DNA of 26,271 bases, taken from Bacteriovoracaceae bacterium UBA6261. Its GTDB lineage: Bacteria > Bdellovibrionota > Bacteriovoracia > Bacteriovoracales > Bacteriovoracaceae. The translations under genes were made by a program, and so were the position numbers. Shown here one piece after another: positions 16,159 to 23,652 of this stretch. The notes below the pieces were generated by a model. It had not been told where the DNA came from. It made no database searches and saw only the letters and a list, made by a program, of their open reading frames with translations. Positions within the stretch are counted from its first letter, which is position 1. Each line of letters opens with the position of its first letter. The stretch covers positions 1 to 26,271 of the forward strand of contig DJVH01000024.1 of assembly GCA_002440825.1 (NCBI GenBank). Direction: 5' to 3'.

Positions 16159-16185
16159 TCTGCTCGGATTTCCGATGAACAGACT

Positions 16186-16515
16186 ATGAATTCCGATGGC
16201 ATTACCCGCATTAATCTGATGAGAAGTCTTTATAAGTCTAAAGAGGTGGGTAGTTCCAGCGAGATGGTCAGACAACTCCAGGAAATCAAAAATGAACTGA
16301 AGATTGCCAATGATGAAACCATTCGCAAAGAAGAGCCCCTTTCAAATGCAACGAATTCCCCCTATCTCACGGATCAACCCAGCTTTAAAAAAGATGTGAT
16401 TTACGGCTCTCCTGCTGAAGTTGAATGGAAAGTGGTCAAGAGTGAACAAGAGCTGGAAAAAGAACGGGAAGAGCAGTTTACTGAATCCAATAAAAGAAAA
16501 CTCAATGTGATTTAA
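16186..16515 (+). CDS. Hypothetical 109-residue protein
   Basis: A hydrophilic protein rich in Lys, Glu, Ser and Asn, with no signal peptide, membrane segment or cysteine. The N-terminal half (residues about 8-45) looks helical (MVRQLQEIKNELKIAND), and the end is charged (SEQELEKEREEQFTESNKRK). The general look recalls small regulatory or adaptor proteins such as anti-sigma factors, but no signature supports that. It follows the MenE-MenH gene by 27 bases and precedes a good terminator, so it is probably the last gene of the transcript. The ATG at 16186 has no SD. Confidence 0.6.
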   Translation: MNSDGITRINLMRSLYKSKEVGSSSEMVRQLQEIKNELKIANDETIRKEEPLSNATNSPYLTDQPSFKKDVIYGSPAEVEWKVVKSEQELEKEREEQFTESNKRKLNVI

Positions 16516-16519
16516 AAAA

Positions 16520-16542
16520 AAAGGCCGCAGAAAGCGGCCTTT
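16520..16542. terminator. Bidirectional Rho-independent terminator
   Basis: GGCCGC (16523-16528), loop AGAAA, GCGGCC (16534-16539), extended by AAA/TTT pairs. On the minus strand it is followed by nine T, so it is a strong terminator for the gene at 16567. On the plus strand the T-run is short, but it lies 5 bases past the end of the 16186 gene and probably serves that too. Confidence 0.88.
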
Positions 16543-16566
16543 AGACTATTTTTTTCTATTCTATTT

Positions 16567-17295
16567 TTATTTCTTTTTCTTTCTCATCTTCATGACAACA
16601 AAACCAACTGCGGCCACTGCCACAATCATCAGAATAGATTCAGTTGTAGAATCGCCTCCGCCATTTTGTTTTTGTTTTTGTTTGCCGATGTCCGGATTCG
16701 TGCTTGTGTCTCCAACCATCGTTGTACTTTCTGCCAGATCCTCGCCTTTCTTTTCTTTCCACTGAGAATTGCCTGCAGCTTTGTTGTCGAAAACTCTCAA
16801 TGTCGCTACGACTTTTTCAAAAATGTCCTGGTAAGCATCGTAGTGATCTTTAGCAACAGAGAAAGTCACCGCTATACCAAGGTTATCTTTTACGGTCGCC
16901 AGATAGCGAGTATAAAAGCCAGGAACTTCAGAAGCTAAGTGAAGAGCATCGACCCAGCGTTGATCATTGATCGTTTTAATCGTAACTGATTTCGGCTCAG
17001 AAATTTGAGTTTTACCACCCGGTAAGGTAAACGTTTTTGGGGCCTTTAAATAGGCCTGATACTGATCAAGAGAATCCTGCTCGCCTCTGTATTTTGCAGC
17101 AAGAATAATGATGGCTTCTTTTTTTCGATCTTTATCTTCACTCTGACAAACCCACTCAGAACCCTCAAGAGCACATTCCCATCCTGTCGGTAATTCGAAT
17201 TCAGAAAACTGGCTCGAAAAAGTTTTTGCGTGGATCAAGGCCGGCATCGCAAGAGTTAATACCGTTGTAAAAAGCAAAGTCTTCAAACTTCTCAT
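16567..17295 (-). CDS. Exported protein with C-terminal membrane anchor, function unknown
   Basis: 242 residues: a signal peptide (1-23, ending IHA), a globular domain (about 24-170) with two Cys (C41, C50), a low-complexity linker (about 171-216, with KQKQKQNGGG), one transmembrane helix (about 220-236) and a final cluster KMRKKKK. The layout is that of a protein exported and then held in the inner membrane by its C-terminus, with the basic end in the cytoplasm. Gly-rich linker, helix and basic tail also resemble C-terminal sorting signals. The globular part has the feel of a periplasmic DUF1795/PsbP-type fold, but I cannot confirm it. A promoter candidate lies at 17340-17367, and the terminator follows at 16542-16520. 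Confidence 0.8.
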   Translation of the reverse strand: MRSLKTLLFTTVLTLAMPALIHAKTFSSQFSEFELPTGWECALEGSEWVCQSEDKDRKKEAIIILAAKYRGEQDSLDQYQAYLKAPKTFTLPGGKTQISEPKSVTIKTINDQRWVDALHLASEVPGFYTRYLATVKDNLGIAVTFSVAKDHYDAYQDIFEKVVATLRVFDNKAAGNSQWKEKKGEDLAESTTMVGDTSTNPDIGKQKQKQNGGGDSTTESILMIVAVAAVGFVVMKMRKKKK

Positions 17296-17339
17296 TTTGT
17301 TTTACTCACATGAACTGCGGTTAATAAAATATATTTTAA

Positions 17340-17367
17340 ATTCTACACTAAACTAGTAATTTCACAA
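17340..17367 (-). promoter_or_regulatory. Candidate sigma70 promoter for the anchored protein
   Basis: On the minus strand: TTGTGA, a 16-base spacer, TAGAAT. Matches are 4/6 and 5/6. It lies in the 81-bp gap before the gene starting at 17295 and predicts a leader of about 40 bases. Confidence 0.4.
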
Positions 17368-17376
17368 AAGGAGAAA

Positions 17377-18537
17377 CTAATACCCTCGGGCAGCAAAGCC
17401 GGGCTTGATTTCGATTTCCTTGTATTTTTTCACGAGTTTAATAACCGCCCAATCTGCTCCGACATCATAAGCGACGCCACTTGCGACCAGGACGTTACCG
17501 CCAAAATAATCTGTCTGGTAGATATCAAACTTCATTCCCTTCTCAACATCAGTAGAAAGGCCCTGATCGATTTTGATGAAGTTGCCTCTGGCAGAAACTT
17601 TGAGAACTGAAGCATCGATATGGTATTCCTTGAAGCTTTCAATTTTCACTGATTCAGCAGTCACCCCCTGAGTGCTCCAGATGAGCCCCACGGTCCCTGA
17701 AGTGCCCTTATCAGTTGACTGCCCTGACACTACCGTAGACCCTCTGAGGGTCAGCACAACCTTGTCAAAAGCATAATTAAGACCAACATAAGGTGCAACC
17801 CATTCGCGATTGAGCGAATTGAACATACTGGTTGGACCTCGGGCGAGATTCGGCTTCTGGTCAAGCTGGCTGCGCTTAAGAGAATAAATACCTTCCACAC
17901 CGCCAACCAGGGCCAGTTCAGAAAATTGGTACTGACCTTCACCCCGGTATTGAATTTCCCCGGAAAGATCGTTTGGAGGAGAGACATACAAGGCCTGTCC
18001 GTCCAGTTTCCACGGGTGAGCAAGATGTGTAACGAAAAGACCAGCTCCATATTCTGTCCCATCATCACCGAGGATCACGACATCAGGGGGAACGGCAGCG
18101 GCCGTTGGATAGGTTGTGTTTGAATACAGAGTCTGACGGTAGTAAACGCCGACAGCATAATGAGTGTTGTTCACTGTGGGAAATGAATACTTTGCTTCCA
18201 CTCCCGCCGATTCTGGACCAGAATTGCTTATAGCAAACTGCTGGTTCATTCCAGAAACACTTCTGTAGCGAAAGAGAAGAGACGTTTCAAGATTGGCAGC
18301 AAGACCATATGAAATTTTAAGATCAGAATTGATCATCTTGAAGTTGTCGCCCTCATTGAGAGGCTTTTCTACACCGTCTTCGTCGAATATCGAAGTAGTG
18401 GTAAAATAACTGGCGTTGAGTCCGATAGAATAGGCCTTAGGATTGAGCAGCTCTGCTCCACCGCGAGAAACTGCTCGGGCGTGAGCGGCCTGTGAAAGAG
18501 CAAGCACTGAAAGAAAAAAAATTAGAAATTTTGACAT
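17377..18537 (-). CDS. Putative outer-membrane beta-barrel protein
   Basis: 386 residues. A signal peptide (about 1-20, ending AHA) precedes alternating polar/hydrophobic strands rich in Tyr, Ser, Gly and Asn (for example YSIGLNASYF, TSLLFRYRSVSG, HYAVGVYYRQTLY, PYVGLNYAFDKVVLTLRG), as expected for an outer-membrane barrel. From about residue 310 a separate domain follows (VSARGNFIKIDQGLSTDVEKGMKF in two parts, then FGGNVLVASGVAYDVG), which may be periplasmic. It does not end in the aromatic residue pattern usual for BamA recognition beyond a final Tyr. The start overlaps the upstream gene by 16 bases and lacks an SD, so translation probably depends on the upstream gene. Function unknown; transport or adhesion is possible. 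Confidence 0.72.
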   Translation of the reverse strand: MSKFLIFFLSVLALSQAAHARAVSRGGAELLNPKAYSIGLNASYFTTTSIFDEDGVEKPLNEGDNFKMINSDLKISYGLAANLETSLLFRYRSVSGMNQQFAISNSGPESAGVEAKYSFPTVNNTHYAVGVYYRQTLYSNTTYPTAAAVPPDVVILGDDGTEYGAGLFVTHLAHPWKLDGQALYVSPPNDLSGEIQYRGEGQYQFSELALVGGVEGIYSLKRSQLDQKPNLARGPTSMFNSLNREWVAPYVGLNYAFDKVVLTLRGSTVVSGQSTDKGTSGTVGLIWSTQGVTAESVKIESFKEYHIDASVLKVSARGNFIKIDQGLSTDVEKGMKFDIYQTDYFGGNVLVASGVAYDVGADWAVIKLVKKYKEIEIKPGFAARGY

Positions 18538-19124
18538 AATTGGTTCACGAAAAAAAAATGATTCCGGCCATCGAAATCGTAAAGATTATTTTTTGCTACC
18601 CATTGCTGGGGATGCTTCTCAAAGAGTATGAAGCTGGCCCCATTCATAACGAACGGCGAAGAGAATTCAATCTTCGCCTGCTCAATCGCCCCTTCGAGCA
18701 GATCCGGAAAATCAAATCGACCGATTGGTAGCAAAGGATTGAGTGCATTTTTAGATTTTTTAAAACGTGCTCCTGACTCTTTTAAAAAATAATAAAGAGA
18801 TTCCTGAGCATGAAGAAGATCCGGTGAAACTTTTGGAGTTAAAGCAAGAACACCTTTTTTCCCCATAGAAAAAGTAATGCCGTTGAATTCAATTTGAGAA
18901 ATCTGATCGAGTCCCATCAGGTAACTGTCGAGCAGATCTGAAAGCTCTTCAGTAAAATCATTCAAATCTTCATTGTTGGCAAAATCAATACTGAACGGAG
19001 GGATGAGAGTCAGTTGAAGCTTTTCGTTTTTTTGATATTTAGAATCAAAGCGCTTCCTGAAGCTTTCAATCTTAGAGTGATGGACAGAGCCTGGATCAAA
19101 AGTTAATCCGATAAAAAATTCCAC
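18522..19124 (-). CDS. 2H-phosphoesterase-like protein lacking catalytic histidines
   Basis: 200 residues, starting at GTG 19124 with AAGGAG 7 bases upstream. The layout resembles the 2'-5' RNA ligase/LigT (2H) family. Segment LQLTLIPPF (36-44) stands where family members have HxTLxPPF, and NPLLPIGRF (129-137) where they have PHxTLGRF. In the first motif His is replaced by Gln37 though Thr39 is kept; in the second His is Leu131 and Thr is Pro133. If the family assignment is right, the enzyme cannot be catalytic and may bind RNA or a nucleotide only. The assignment rests on the pattern around the two sites and is tentative. It is the first gene of the unit with the barrel protein. Confidence 0.65.
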   Translation of the reverse strand: MEFFIGLTFDPGSVHHSKIESFRKRFDSKYQKNEKLQLTLIPPFSIDFANNEDLNDFTEELSDLLDSYLMGLDQISQIEFNGITFSMGKKGVLALTPKVSPDLLHAQESLYYFLKESGARFKKSKNALNPLLPIGRFDFPDLLEGAIEQAKIEFSSPFVMNGASFILFEKHPQQWVAKNNLYDFDGRNHFFFVNQLCQNF

Positions 19125-19151
19125 AGGCCCACTCCTTGGTTTAGTGTCTTT

Positions 19152-19157
19152 ATTATA
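19152..19157 (-). promoter_or_regulatory. Consensus -10 box for the 2H-like gene
   Basis: TATAAT on the minus strand, 28 bases before the GTG start at 19124. No good -35 lies at 16-18 bases; a TTGTCA is present but 22 bases away. Transcription probably starts near 19145, separating this unit from the kinase-like gene upstream. Confidence 0.45.
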
Positions 19158-19205
19158 GCTTAAAAAGAATATGGACCTGTGACAAGAAAAAATGAATAAG
19201 CGAAA

Positions 19206-19883
19206 TTAGGCGACTTTTTTAGCGGACCAGTTTTTTGTTTGCGTTTCGGGCTTTTTAAGAGGAAGAGAGATATGGTTGCACCAGAGTTGATTAACTACTT
19301 CATGGCCGAAATGGCCTCCTGACTCCAGAGCAAGGAGCCTGATGGATTCCAGTCCAAGGCCTTCAAGAGACCGAGCATTCTGCTCGTCTTTTAATTTTTT
19401 TTCAACGCTATTTTTTGTTTCAATGAAAAGCGTACCCTTTTCGATAATCAGATCCACCTGAGCGTGTGTCGTTCCGGCCTCACTCATATTTTTTATGAGG
19501 TTGTTCATGATACGATAAAAAGAAGTCATTGAAACAAGCCAGAGGTCGTTATCATCACGACAATTGAGAGTATATGGAATATTTTTTTGTCCCAGATAAG
19601 TCTCCATCAATCCTTTGATCGCGGGAAGAACATCTTTTAAGGAAATATAAGATGCGTTTTCTTCAAGATTCTTATGTTTCATCTGATAGTGATCTTTGAG
19701 CATCATCTGCAGCGTTTTAATTTCTTTTTCCAGTGCGGAAATTTCGTGAGGTTCTATACCTCGATGGCACGCGCTTTTGTTTGAGAGAAAAAGAAGAAGA
19801 CCATGAGTGAGATTAATGATGTCATGAAAAAACAATTTTTCAGTCAATAGACGAGGTGACGTTTTTTTAATTGGTAAAGACAT
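19206..19883 (-). CDS. Sensorless histidine-kinase-like or phosphotransfer protein
   Basis: The protein has no sensor or membrane region. An H-box-like FFHDIINLTHGL near the N-terminus (His20 from the 19883 start) and a long helical segment are followed by an ATPase-like part: N-box NNLIKN and a G2-like LEGLGLES. The usual G1 box (DxGxG) is replaced by ETKNSVEKK, so ATP binding is doubtful. This recalls ChpT or Spo0B, kinase-derived phosphotransfer proteins that have lost ATP use. I chose ATG 19883, which has GAGGA 7 bases upstream; ATG 19904 adds seven residues but has no SD. Both lie in the hairpin at 19882-19920. The gene follows eno closely. Its response-regulator partner is not evident. 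Confidence 0.75.
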   Translation of the reverse strand: MSLPIKKTSPRLLTEKLFFHDIINLTHGLLLFLSNKSACHRGIEPHEISALEKEIKTLQMMLKDHYQMKHKNLEENASYISLKDVLPAIKGLMETYLGQKNIPYTLNCRDDNDLWLVSMTSFYRIMNNLIKNMSEAGTTHAQVDLIIEKGTLFIETKNSVEKKLKDEQNARSLEGLGLESIRLLALESGGHFGHEVVNQLWCNHISLPLKKPETQTKNWSAKKVA

Positions 19884-19920
19884 GCAGTAATCCTCATTTT
19901 TCATAAGAGGACTACTGCAT
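19882..19920 (-). promoter_or_regulatory. 14-bp hairpin covering the kinase ribosome-binding site
   Basis: On the minus-strand RNA, AUGCAGUAGUCCUC (19920-19907) pairs fully with GAGGAUUACUGCAU (19895-19882), with an 11-base loop. One pair is G.U, which in the plus-strand RNA would be an A-C mismatch, so the structure suits the minus transcript. The 3' arm contains the SD GAGGA and reaches into the ATG at 19883; the alternative ATG 19904 is in the loop. It begins 10 bases after the eno stop, with no U-run behind it, so it is not a standard terminator. Confidence 0.65.
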
Positions 19921-19929
19921 TTAGAGAGA

Positions 19930-21210
19930 TTATTTTACAGGAATGTAAATAGCTCTCGCGCCTAGTTCCTCTTCAATGCGAAGAAGCTGGTTGTATTTTT
20001 CCATGCGGTCTGAGCGGCTAGCTGAACCAGTCTTAATGTGACCAGCTCCCGTTGCCACTGCAAGATCCGCAATGAATGAATCCCCTGTTTCACCCGAGCG
20101 GTGAGAAATAATGGCCTTATAATTGTTCTTAAAGCCAAGATCCATCGCTTCGAACGTTTCTGTTAAAGAACCAATCTGATTGACTTTAACGAGAATGGCA
20201 TTTGCTTCACCGGCCTTGATCCCAGCTTCAAAAATCTTTTTGTTCGTTACGAATAAATCGTCACCGACAAGAATAACTTTTGAACCCAGCTCGCGAGTGA
20301 GTTCCTGCCAGCCCTGGTGATCCCCTTCATCCAGTCCGTCTTCAATTGAATATATCGGATACTTTGCACACAAATCTGAATAGTATTTAACCATCTCAGA
20401 AGTAGTTAAGCTTTTTCCTTGCATATTATATTTGCCGTCTTTGTAAAATTCAGAAGCTGCGGCGTCGAGAGAAAGTGAAATGTCCACACCTGGAGTATAC
20501 CCTGCATTTTTAATCGCCTTCAAAATGCTTTCAATGGCTTCTTCATGTGAGTTCAAGCTGGGAGCAAATCCACCTTCATCTCCCACATTTGTCGAATGAT
20601 TGGCATCATGGAGAACTTTTTTCAAAGCATGGAAAACTTCAACGCCTGCACGCAGGTTTTCTGCAAAAGATTTTTTCAGATGAGGAACAATCATGAATTC
20701 CTGAATATCGAGATTATTTGAAGCATGAGCTCCACCATTGATAATATTCATAAGCGGCGTCGGCATGATCAACTTCTTTTCAGGATTCGGAGCATGAAGT
20801 TTTTCAAAAAGATATTGAACAAGAGACATTTTTGAATCAAGAGCACCGGCGCGGCAAGCGGCCATTGAGACACCAAGAATAGAGTTGGCACCTAGTTTCG
20901 ATTTATTGTCAGTCCCATCAAGCTCCAGCATGATCATGTCGATTTGTTTTTGATCAGTCACTTCCATTCCAATCAGTTTCGGAGCAATTTTTTCTTTAAC
21001 ATTAGCAACGGCCTTAAGCACAGACTTGCCCATATAATATGATTTGTCGCCGTCGCGAAGCTCCAGCGCCTCTTTTGATCCAGTTGAGGCTCCAGACGGA
21101 ACGGCCGCACGGCCCATGTTTCCTGCTTCGGTGAAAACATCTACTTCTACTGTAGGGTTTCCACGTGAATCGAGAATTTGTCTGGCCTTGATTTCTGTAA
21201 TCTTTGACAT
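19930..21210 (-). CDS. eno: Enolase
   Basis: Glycolytic enzyme that interconverts 2-phosphoglycerate and phosphoenolpyruvate; 426 residues, the normal bacterial length. Recognisable blocks include ARQILDSRGNPTVEVDV at the N-terminus, PSGASTGSKEALELRD, INGGAHASNNLDIQEFMI, VGDEGGFAP, YSIEDGLDEGD, VGDDLFVTN, ILVKVNQIGSLTE, the SHRSGETGD loop and IKTGSASRSDRMEKYNQLLRIE near the end (each family-specific). Metal ligands and the catalytic Lys/His/Glu set are within these. The start is supported by AAGGA 7 bases before the ATG. It sits 3 bases after the murI stop and is followed by the kinase-like gene, in a mixed-function unit. Confidence 0.98.
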   Translation of the reverse strand: MSKITEIKARQILDSRGNPTVEVDVFTEAGNMGRAAVPSGASTGSKEALELRDGDKSYYMGKSVLKAVANVKEKIAPKLIGMEVTDQKQIDMIMLELDGTDNKSKLGANSILGVSMAACRAGALDSKMSLVQYLFEKLHAPNPEKKLIMPTPLMNIINGGAHASNNLDIQEFMIVPHLKKSFAENLRAGVEVFHALKKVLHDANHSTNVGDEGGFAPSLNSHEEAIESILKAIKNAGYTPGVDISLSLDAAASEFYKDGKYNMQGKSLTTSEMVKYYSDLCAKYPIYSIEDGLDEGDHQGWQELTRELGSKVILVGDDLFVTNKKIFEAGIKAGEANAILVKVNQIGSLTETFEAMDLGFKNNYKAIISHRSGETGDSFIADLAVATGAGHIKTGSASRSDRMEKYNQLLRIEEELGARAIYIPVK

Positions 21211-21213
21211 GCT

Positions 21214-22071
21214 TTAATCCTTTGGTGATTTGGGTATAAATGAGTCCCTGAAGGGTCCGTATAATTCTGATCGTTTCTTTAAAATCCACTGATTCTCTTT
21301 TGAAGAGTAAAAATAAAAGTCTTCGCTGCCGGAACGTTTTTCCGATTCTCCTTCCCCCTTGAGTAAATGCACAACTCTTTGGGCCACGTGAGCATCAGGA
21401 GAAATGGTTTTTACTCCAAGGTATTTCTCGAGCCGATCACGTACTAGCGGATAATGAGTGCAGCCGAGAATGGCAAAAGCGTAGTCTTTATTTTTAAGAA
21501 AGCTCATCTCCTCTTCAAAATCTTTTTGAAACTTTTCTGATTCCTGCAGTGAATTTCTGCTGTAATAAAATTCTTCAATAAGGCGAGCAAGATTTTTTAA
21601 ACTGTAATGATCGATCTGCGATTTTGGATCCAGCCTGTCTTTCAAACGCTTGAATCGCTCCGATTTGCCTGTCGATTCTGTTGTCAGAACCATCATTTTT
21701 TTCTCATGCTCAGACAGTCCCTCGGGCATTTTATAGTAAGCATTGAGATAGGGCTCGACTCCGACAAAAGGGATGTCTTTGAATTTCTCGCGAAGCAAAT
21801 CAATACTGGCCGCTGTGGCCGTATTGCAGGCCACAACAATCAGTTGCACCCCTTGATTTAATAATTCTTGCGTAATGGCAATGGCGCGCTCTGTGATAAA
21901 TTCATCGGACTTCGGGCCATAAGGCGCATGGGCATCGTCGCTGACATAGTAGTACGTAGCTTCCGGTAAAGCTTTGAAGAGCTCTCCAAGAACACTGAAG
22001 CCACCAATTCCCGAATCAAAGACCCCGATCTTCATCATTTTTTGGCCAAAATTTTTGTCAGTGCTTTCCAT
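21214..22071 (-). CDS. murI: Glutamate racemase
   Basis: Cytoplasmic enzyme that makes D-glutamate for peptidoglycan. Family marks: IGVFDSGIGGFSVL near the N-terminus, APYGPKS, the first catalytic Cys in VACNTATAAS, VGVEP, and the second catalytic Cys in LGCTHYPLV. The start is uncertain. ATG 22071 gives 285 residues; ATGs at 22038 and 22035 begin right before KIGVFDSG. None has a convincing SD, and a longer frame from TTG 22146 would overlap the divergent gene and is rejected. The stop is 3 bases before eno. The C-terminal extension after HLLKGEGESEK (about 45 residues, with Tyr-rich DFYFYSSKENQW) is a little longer than usual. Confidence 0.93.
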   Translation of the reverse strand: MESTDKNFGQKMMKIGVFDSGIGGFSVLGELFKALPEATYYYVSDDAHAPYGPKSDEFITERAIAITQELLNQGVQLIVVACNTATAASIDLLREKFKDIPFVGVEPYLNAYYKMPEGLSEHEKKMMVLTTESTGKSERFKRLKDRLDPKSQIDHYSLKNLARLIEEFYYSRNSLQESEKFQKDFEEEMSFLKNKDYAFAILGCTHYPLVRDRLEKYLGVKTISPDAHVAQRVVHLLKGEGESEKRSGSEDFYFYSSKENQWILKKRSELYGPFRDSFIPKSPKD

Positions 22072-22083
22072 ATCAGGCAATAT
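22055..22083 (+). promoter_or_regulatory. Weak candidate promoter for the 22119 gene
   Basis: TTGTCA (22055-22060), 17-base spacer, CAATAT (22078-22083). The -35 is good (5/6), the -10 poor (3/6). It would overlap the first codons of murI if that gene starts at 22071. Confidence 0.3.
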
Positions 22084-22118
22084 CTTAGTCAAAGAAATGA
22101 TCAAAGTTAAGGATAAAA

Positions 22119-22877
22119 ATGCCCTTCTTCTCAAAGTTTTCCGCAAAAGTTCTCGGTTTTTTTTCCGGTCAAAATGGCAAGTCTCCGCTGGAACAATTTG
22201 TTCACAAAATCCAAATGGAAAATCCGCACTGGATTTCTCTTGCGGCCAATAAAAAATCCTTTGAAGGAAGTGTTTTTACCCGCGAAGTTGAAGTGCGAAC
22301 TCTAAAAAATGCAACTTTGATCAGACTGGCACTTTTAGGAGAAGACAGAATTTGGGGCCAGCTTTGGGTCAATCAAAACTCTCTGGGGAGTGGTACTTTT
22401 AAAAATGAACAGGAACATTCGGCTTCTTTCAATGGTCTCATCGATCAATGGATAGAAAAAAAAATTCACACTTATCAAAGAAAACTACAAGTCCTGGACG
22501 ATAAAACTTTTACGGCCAATGAAATTTCCACTGAAGATAAAGCTTTAGAGTGGTTAAAAGTCAGTTTTATGATGCTTGAAAAAGGGGTTTTAAAAAGTTT
22601 TACAGATCCCGAATTGCTCTTTCAGTCTTTGATGTTTATGGGAGAAAATCCCAAAACTGGACTGGATGAAATCCGCTTGATCACATTTAATCTTGATATT
22701 AAATTTGAATTCCTTCCTAATCATTTGCTTCGTGTGCGCGTTTATAATGACAAAAATGAAGATTTTGGAGCTTCTAAAAAAGCAGCGCTTGAAGGCGATT
22801 TCAATTTTCGAAAACGAGAGATGCTTGATGAGTTAACCAGGCTTCTTTCGGCCCTTTCTTCAGGTTTTAAAATATAA
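22119..22877 (+). CDS. Conserved-looking cytoplasmic protein of unknown function
   Basis: 252 residues from an ATG with AAGGA 5 bases upstream. No signal peptide is evident; the start MPFFSKFSAKVLGFFSG is basic and amphipathic, which could associate with a membrane surface. The rest is mixed alpha/beta with several Trp (HWISLAANKKSF, IRLALLGEDRIWGQLWV), no Cys, and no motif that I recognise. It is divergent from murI and convergent with nth; its TAA and the nth TAA lie back to back at 22875-22880 without a visible terminator. Function cannot be proposed from sequence alone. Confidence 0.8.
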   Translation: MPFFSKFSAKVLGFFSGQNGKSPLEQFVHKIQMENPHWISLAANKKSFEGSVFTREVEVRTLKNATLIRLALLGEDRIWGQLWVNQNSLGSGTFKNEQEHSASFNGLIDQWIEKKIHTYQRKLQVLDDKTFTANEISTEDKALEWLKVSFMMLEKGVLKSFTDPELLFQSLMFMGENPKTGLDEIRLITFNLDIKFEFLPNHLLRVRVYNDKNEDFGASKKAALEGDFNFRKREMLDELTRLLSALSSGFKI

Positions 22878-23534
22878 TTATTTTTTGGTCGCAATCGGTT
22901 TTTTACGATGACCGTTGAGTCCTGAGCAAAGTTCACAGGAAAGTCCGTCACATCCTCTGGCGGTGCAATGTTCTCTTCCATAAAATATGATTTGAAGATG
23001 TAATTTATTCCATTTGTCTTCGGGAAAAACTTTTTTCAAATCGGCCTCAGTTTGTTCTACGTTTTTACCGCTGGTCAACCCCCATCGCTGAGCGAGTCTG
23101 TGAATATGTGTATCAACGGGAAAAGCAGGGACATGAAAAACCTGGGCCATGACAACTGAAGCCGTCTTATGACCTACCCCCGGTAATGCTTCAAGATCTT
23201 CAAATGAAGCCGGGACATGACCGCCGTGTTTATCAATAAGAATTTGAGAGAGTTCATGAATGGCCCGTGCTTTTCTTGGGGCCAGACCGCAGGGACGAAT
23301 AATATTTTCAATTTCTTCGACAGAGAGTTTCACCATCTTTTTTGGAGAATCCGCCTTTTTGAATAACAAAGGCGTAATGCGATTCACTCTTTCATCTGTA
23401 CATTGGGCCGAAAGAAGAACGGCAATTAAAAGTGTGTAAGCATCTTTATGGTCCAGAGGAATGGGTGTTTCTGGATAAAGCTCTTCAAGCTTTTCCATGA
23501 TAAATGCGGCCTTTTCTTTTATAAGTGAACTCAT
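22878..23534 (-). CDS. nth: Endonuclease III (DNA glycosylase/AP lyase)
   Basis: Base-excision repair enzyme that removes oxidised pyrimidines and nicks abasic sites; 218 residues. The helix-hairpin-helix LPGVGHKTA with catalytic K123 and the catalytic D141 (PVDTHIHRLAQRWG) are present. Four Cys stand at the C-terminus (C190, C195, C200, C203), where E. coli Nth has its 4Fe-4S cluster. The spacing here is C-x4-C-x4-C-x2-C, against C-x6-C-x2-C-x5-C in E. coli. The basic tail HRKKPIATKK extends beyond the cluster. The gene is convergent with the 22119 gene and stands alone. Confidence 0.95.
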   Translation of the reverse strand: MSSLIKEKAAFIMEKLEELYPETPIPLDHKDAYTLLIAVLLSAQCTDERVNRITPLLFKKADSPKKMVKLSVEEIENIIRPCGLAPRKARAIHELSQILIDKHGGHVPASFEDLEALPGVGHKTASVVMAQVFHVPAFPVDTHIHRLAQRWGLTSGKNVEQTEADLKKVFPEDKWNKLHLQIIFYGREHCTARGCDGLSCELCSGLNGHRKKPIATKK

Positions 23535-23591
23535 ATCGGATTTTTTTACTCGGCTATTTTCTTATTTAGAGGGAATAAAATAACCACCTGC

Positions 23592-23620
23592 TTGCTGTCA
23601 AGGCCAGGTAGCTTTACAAT
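23592..23620 (+). promoter_or_regulatory. Candidate promoter for the glutaminase operon
   Basis: TTGCTG (23592-23597), 17-base spacer, TACAAT (23615-23620). The -10 matches 5/6, the -35 3/6. The predicted start near 23627 leaves a leader of about 26 bases before ATG 23653. Confidence 0.45.
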
Positions 23621-23652
23621 TTTACTAAGATAACAAATTTCCCAGGGTGGTT

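Noticed and set aside
19882..19920. Hairpin after eno as a Rho-independent terminator
   Set aside because: No U-run follows on the minus strand, and the structure extends into the next coding region.
22072..22146. TTG start for murI at 22146
   Set aside because: It has no SD, adds a non-homologous leader, and would overlap the divergent gene at 22119.
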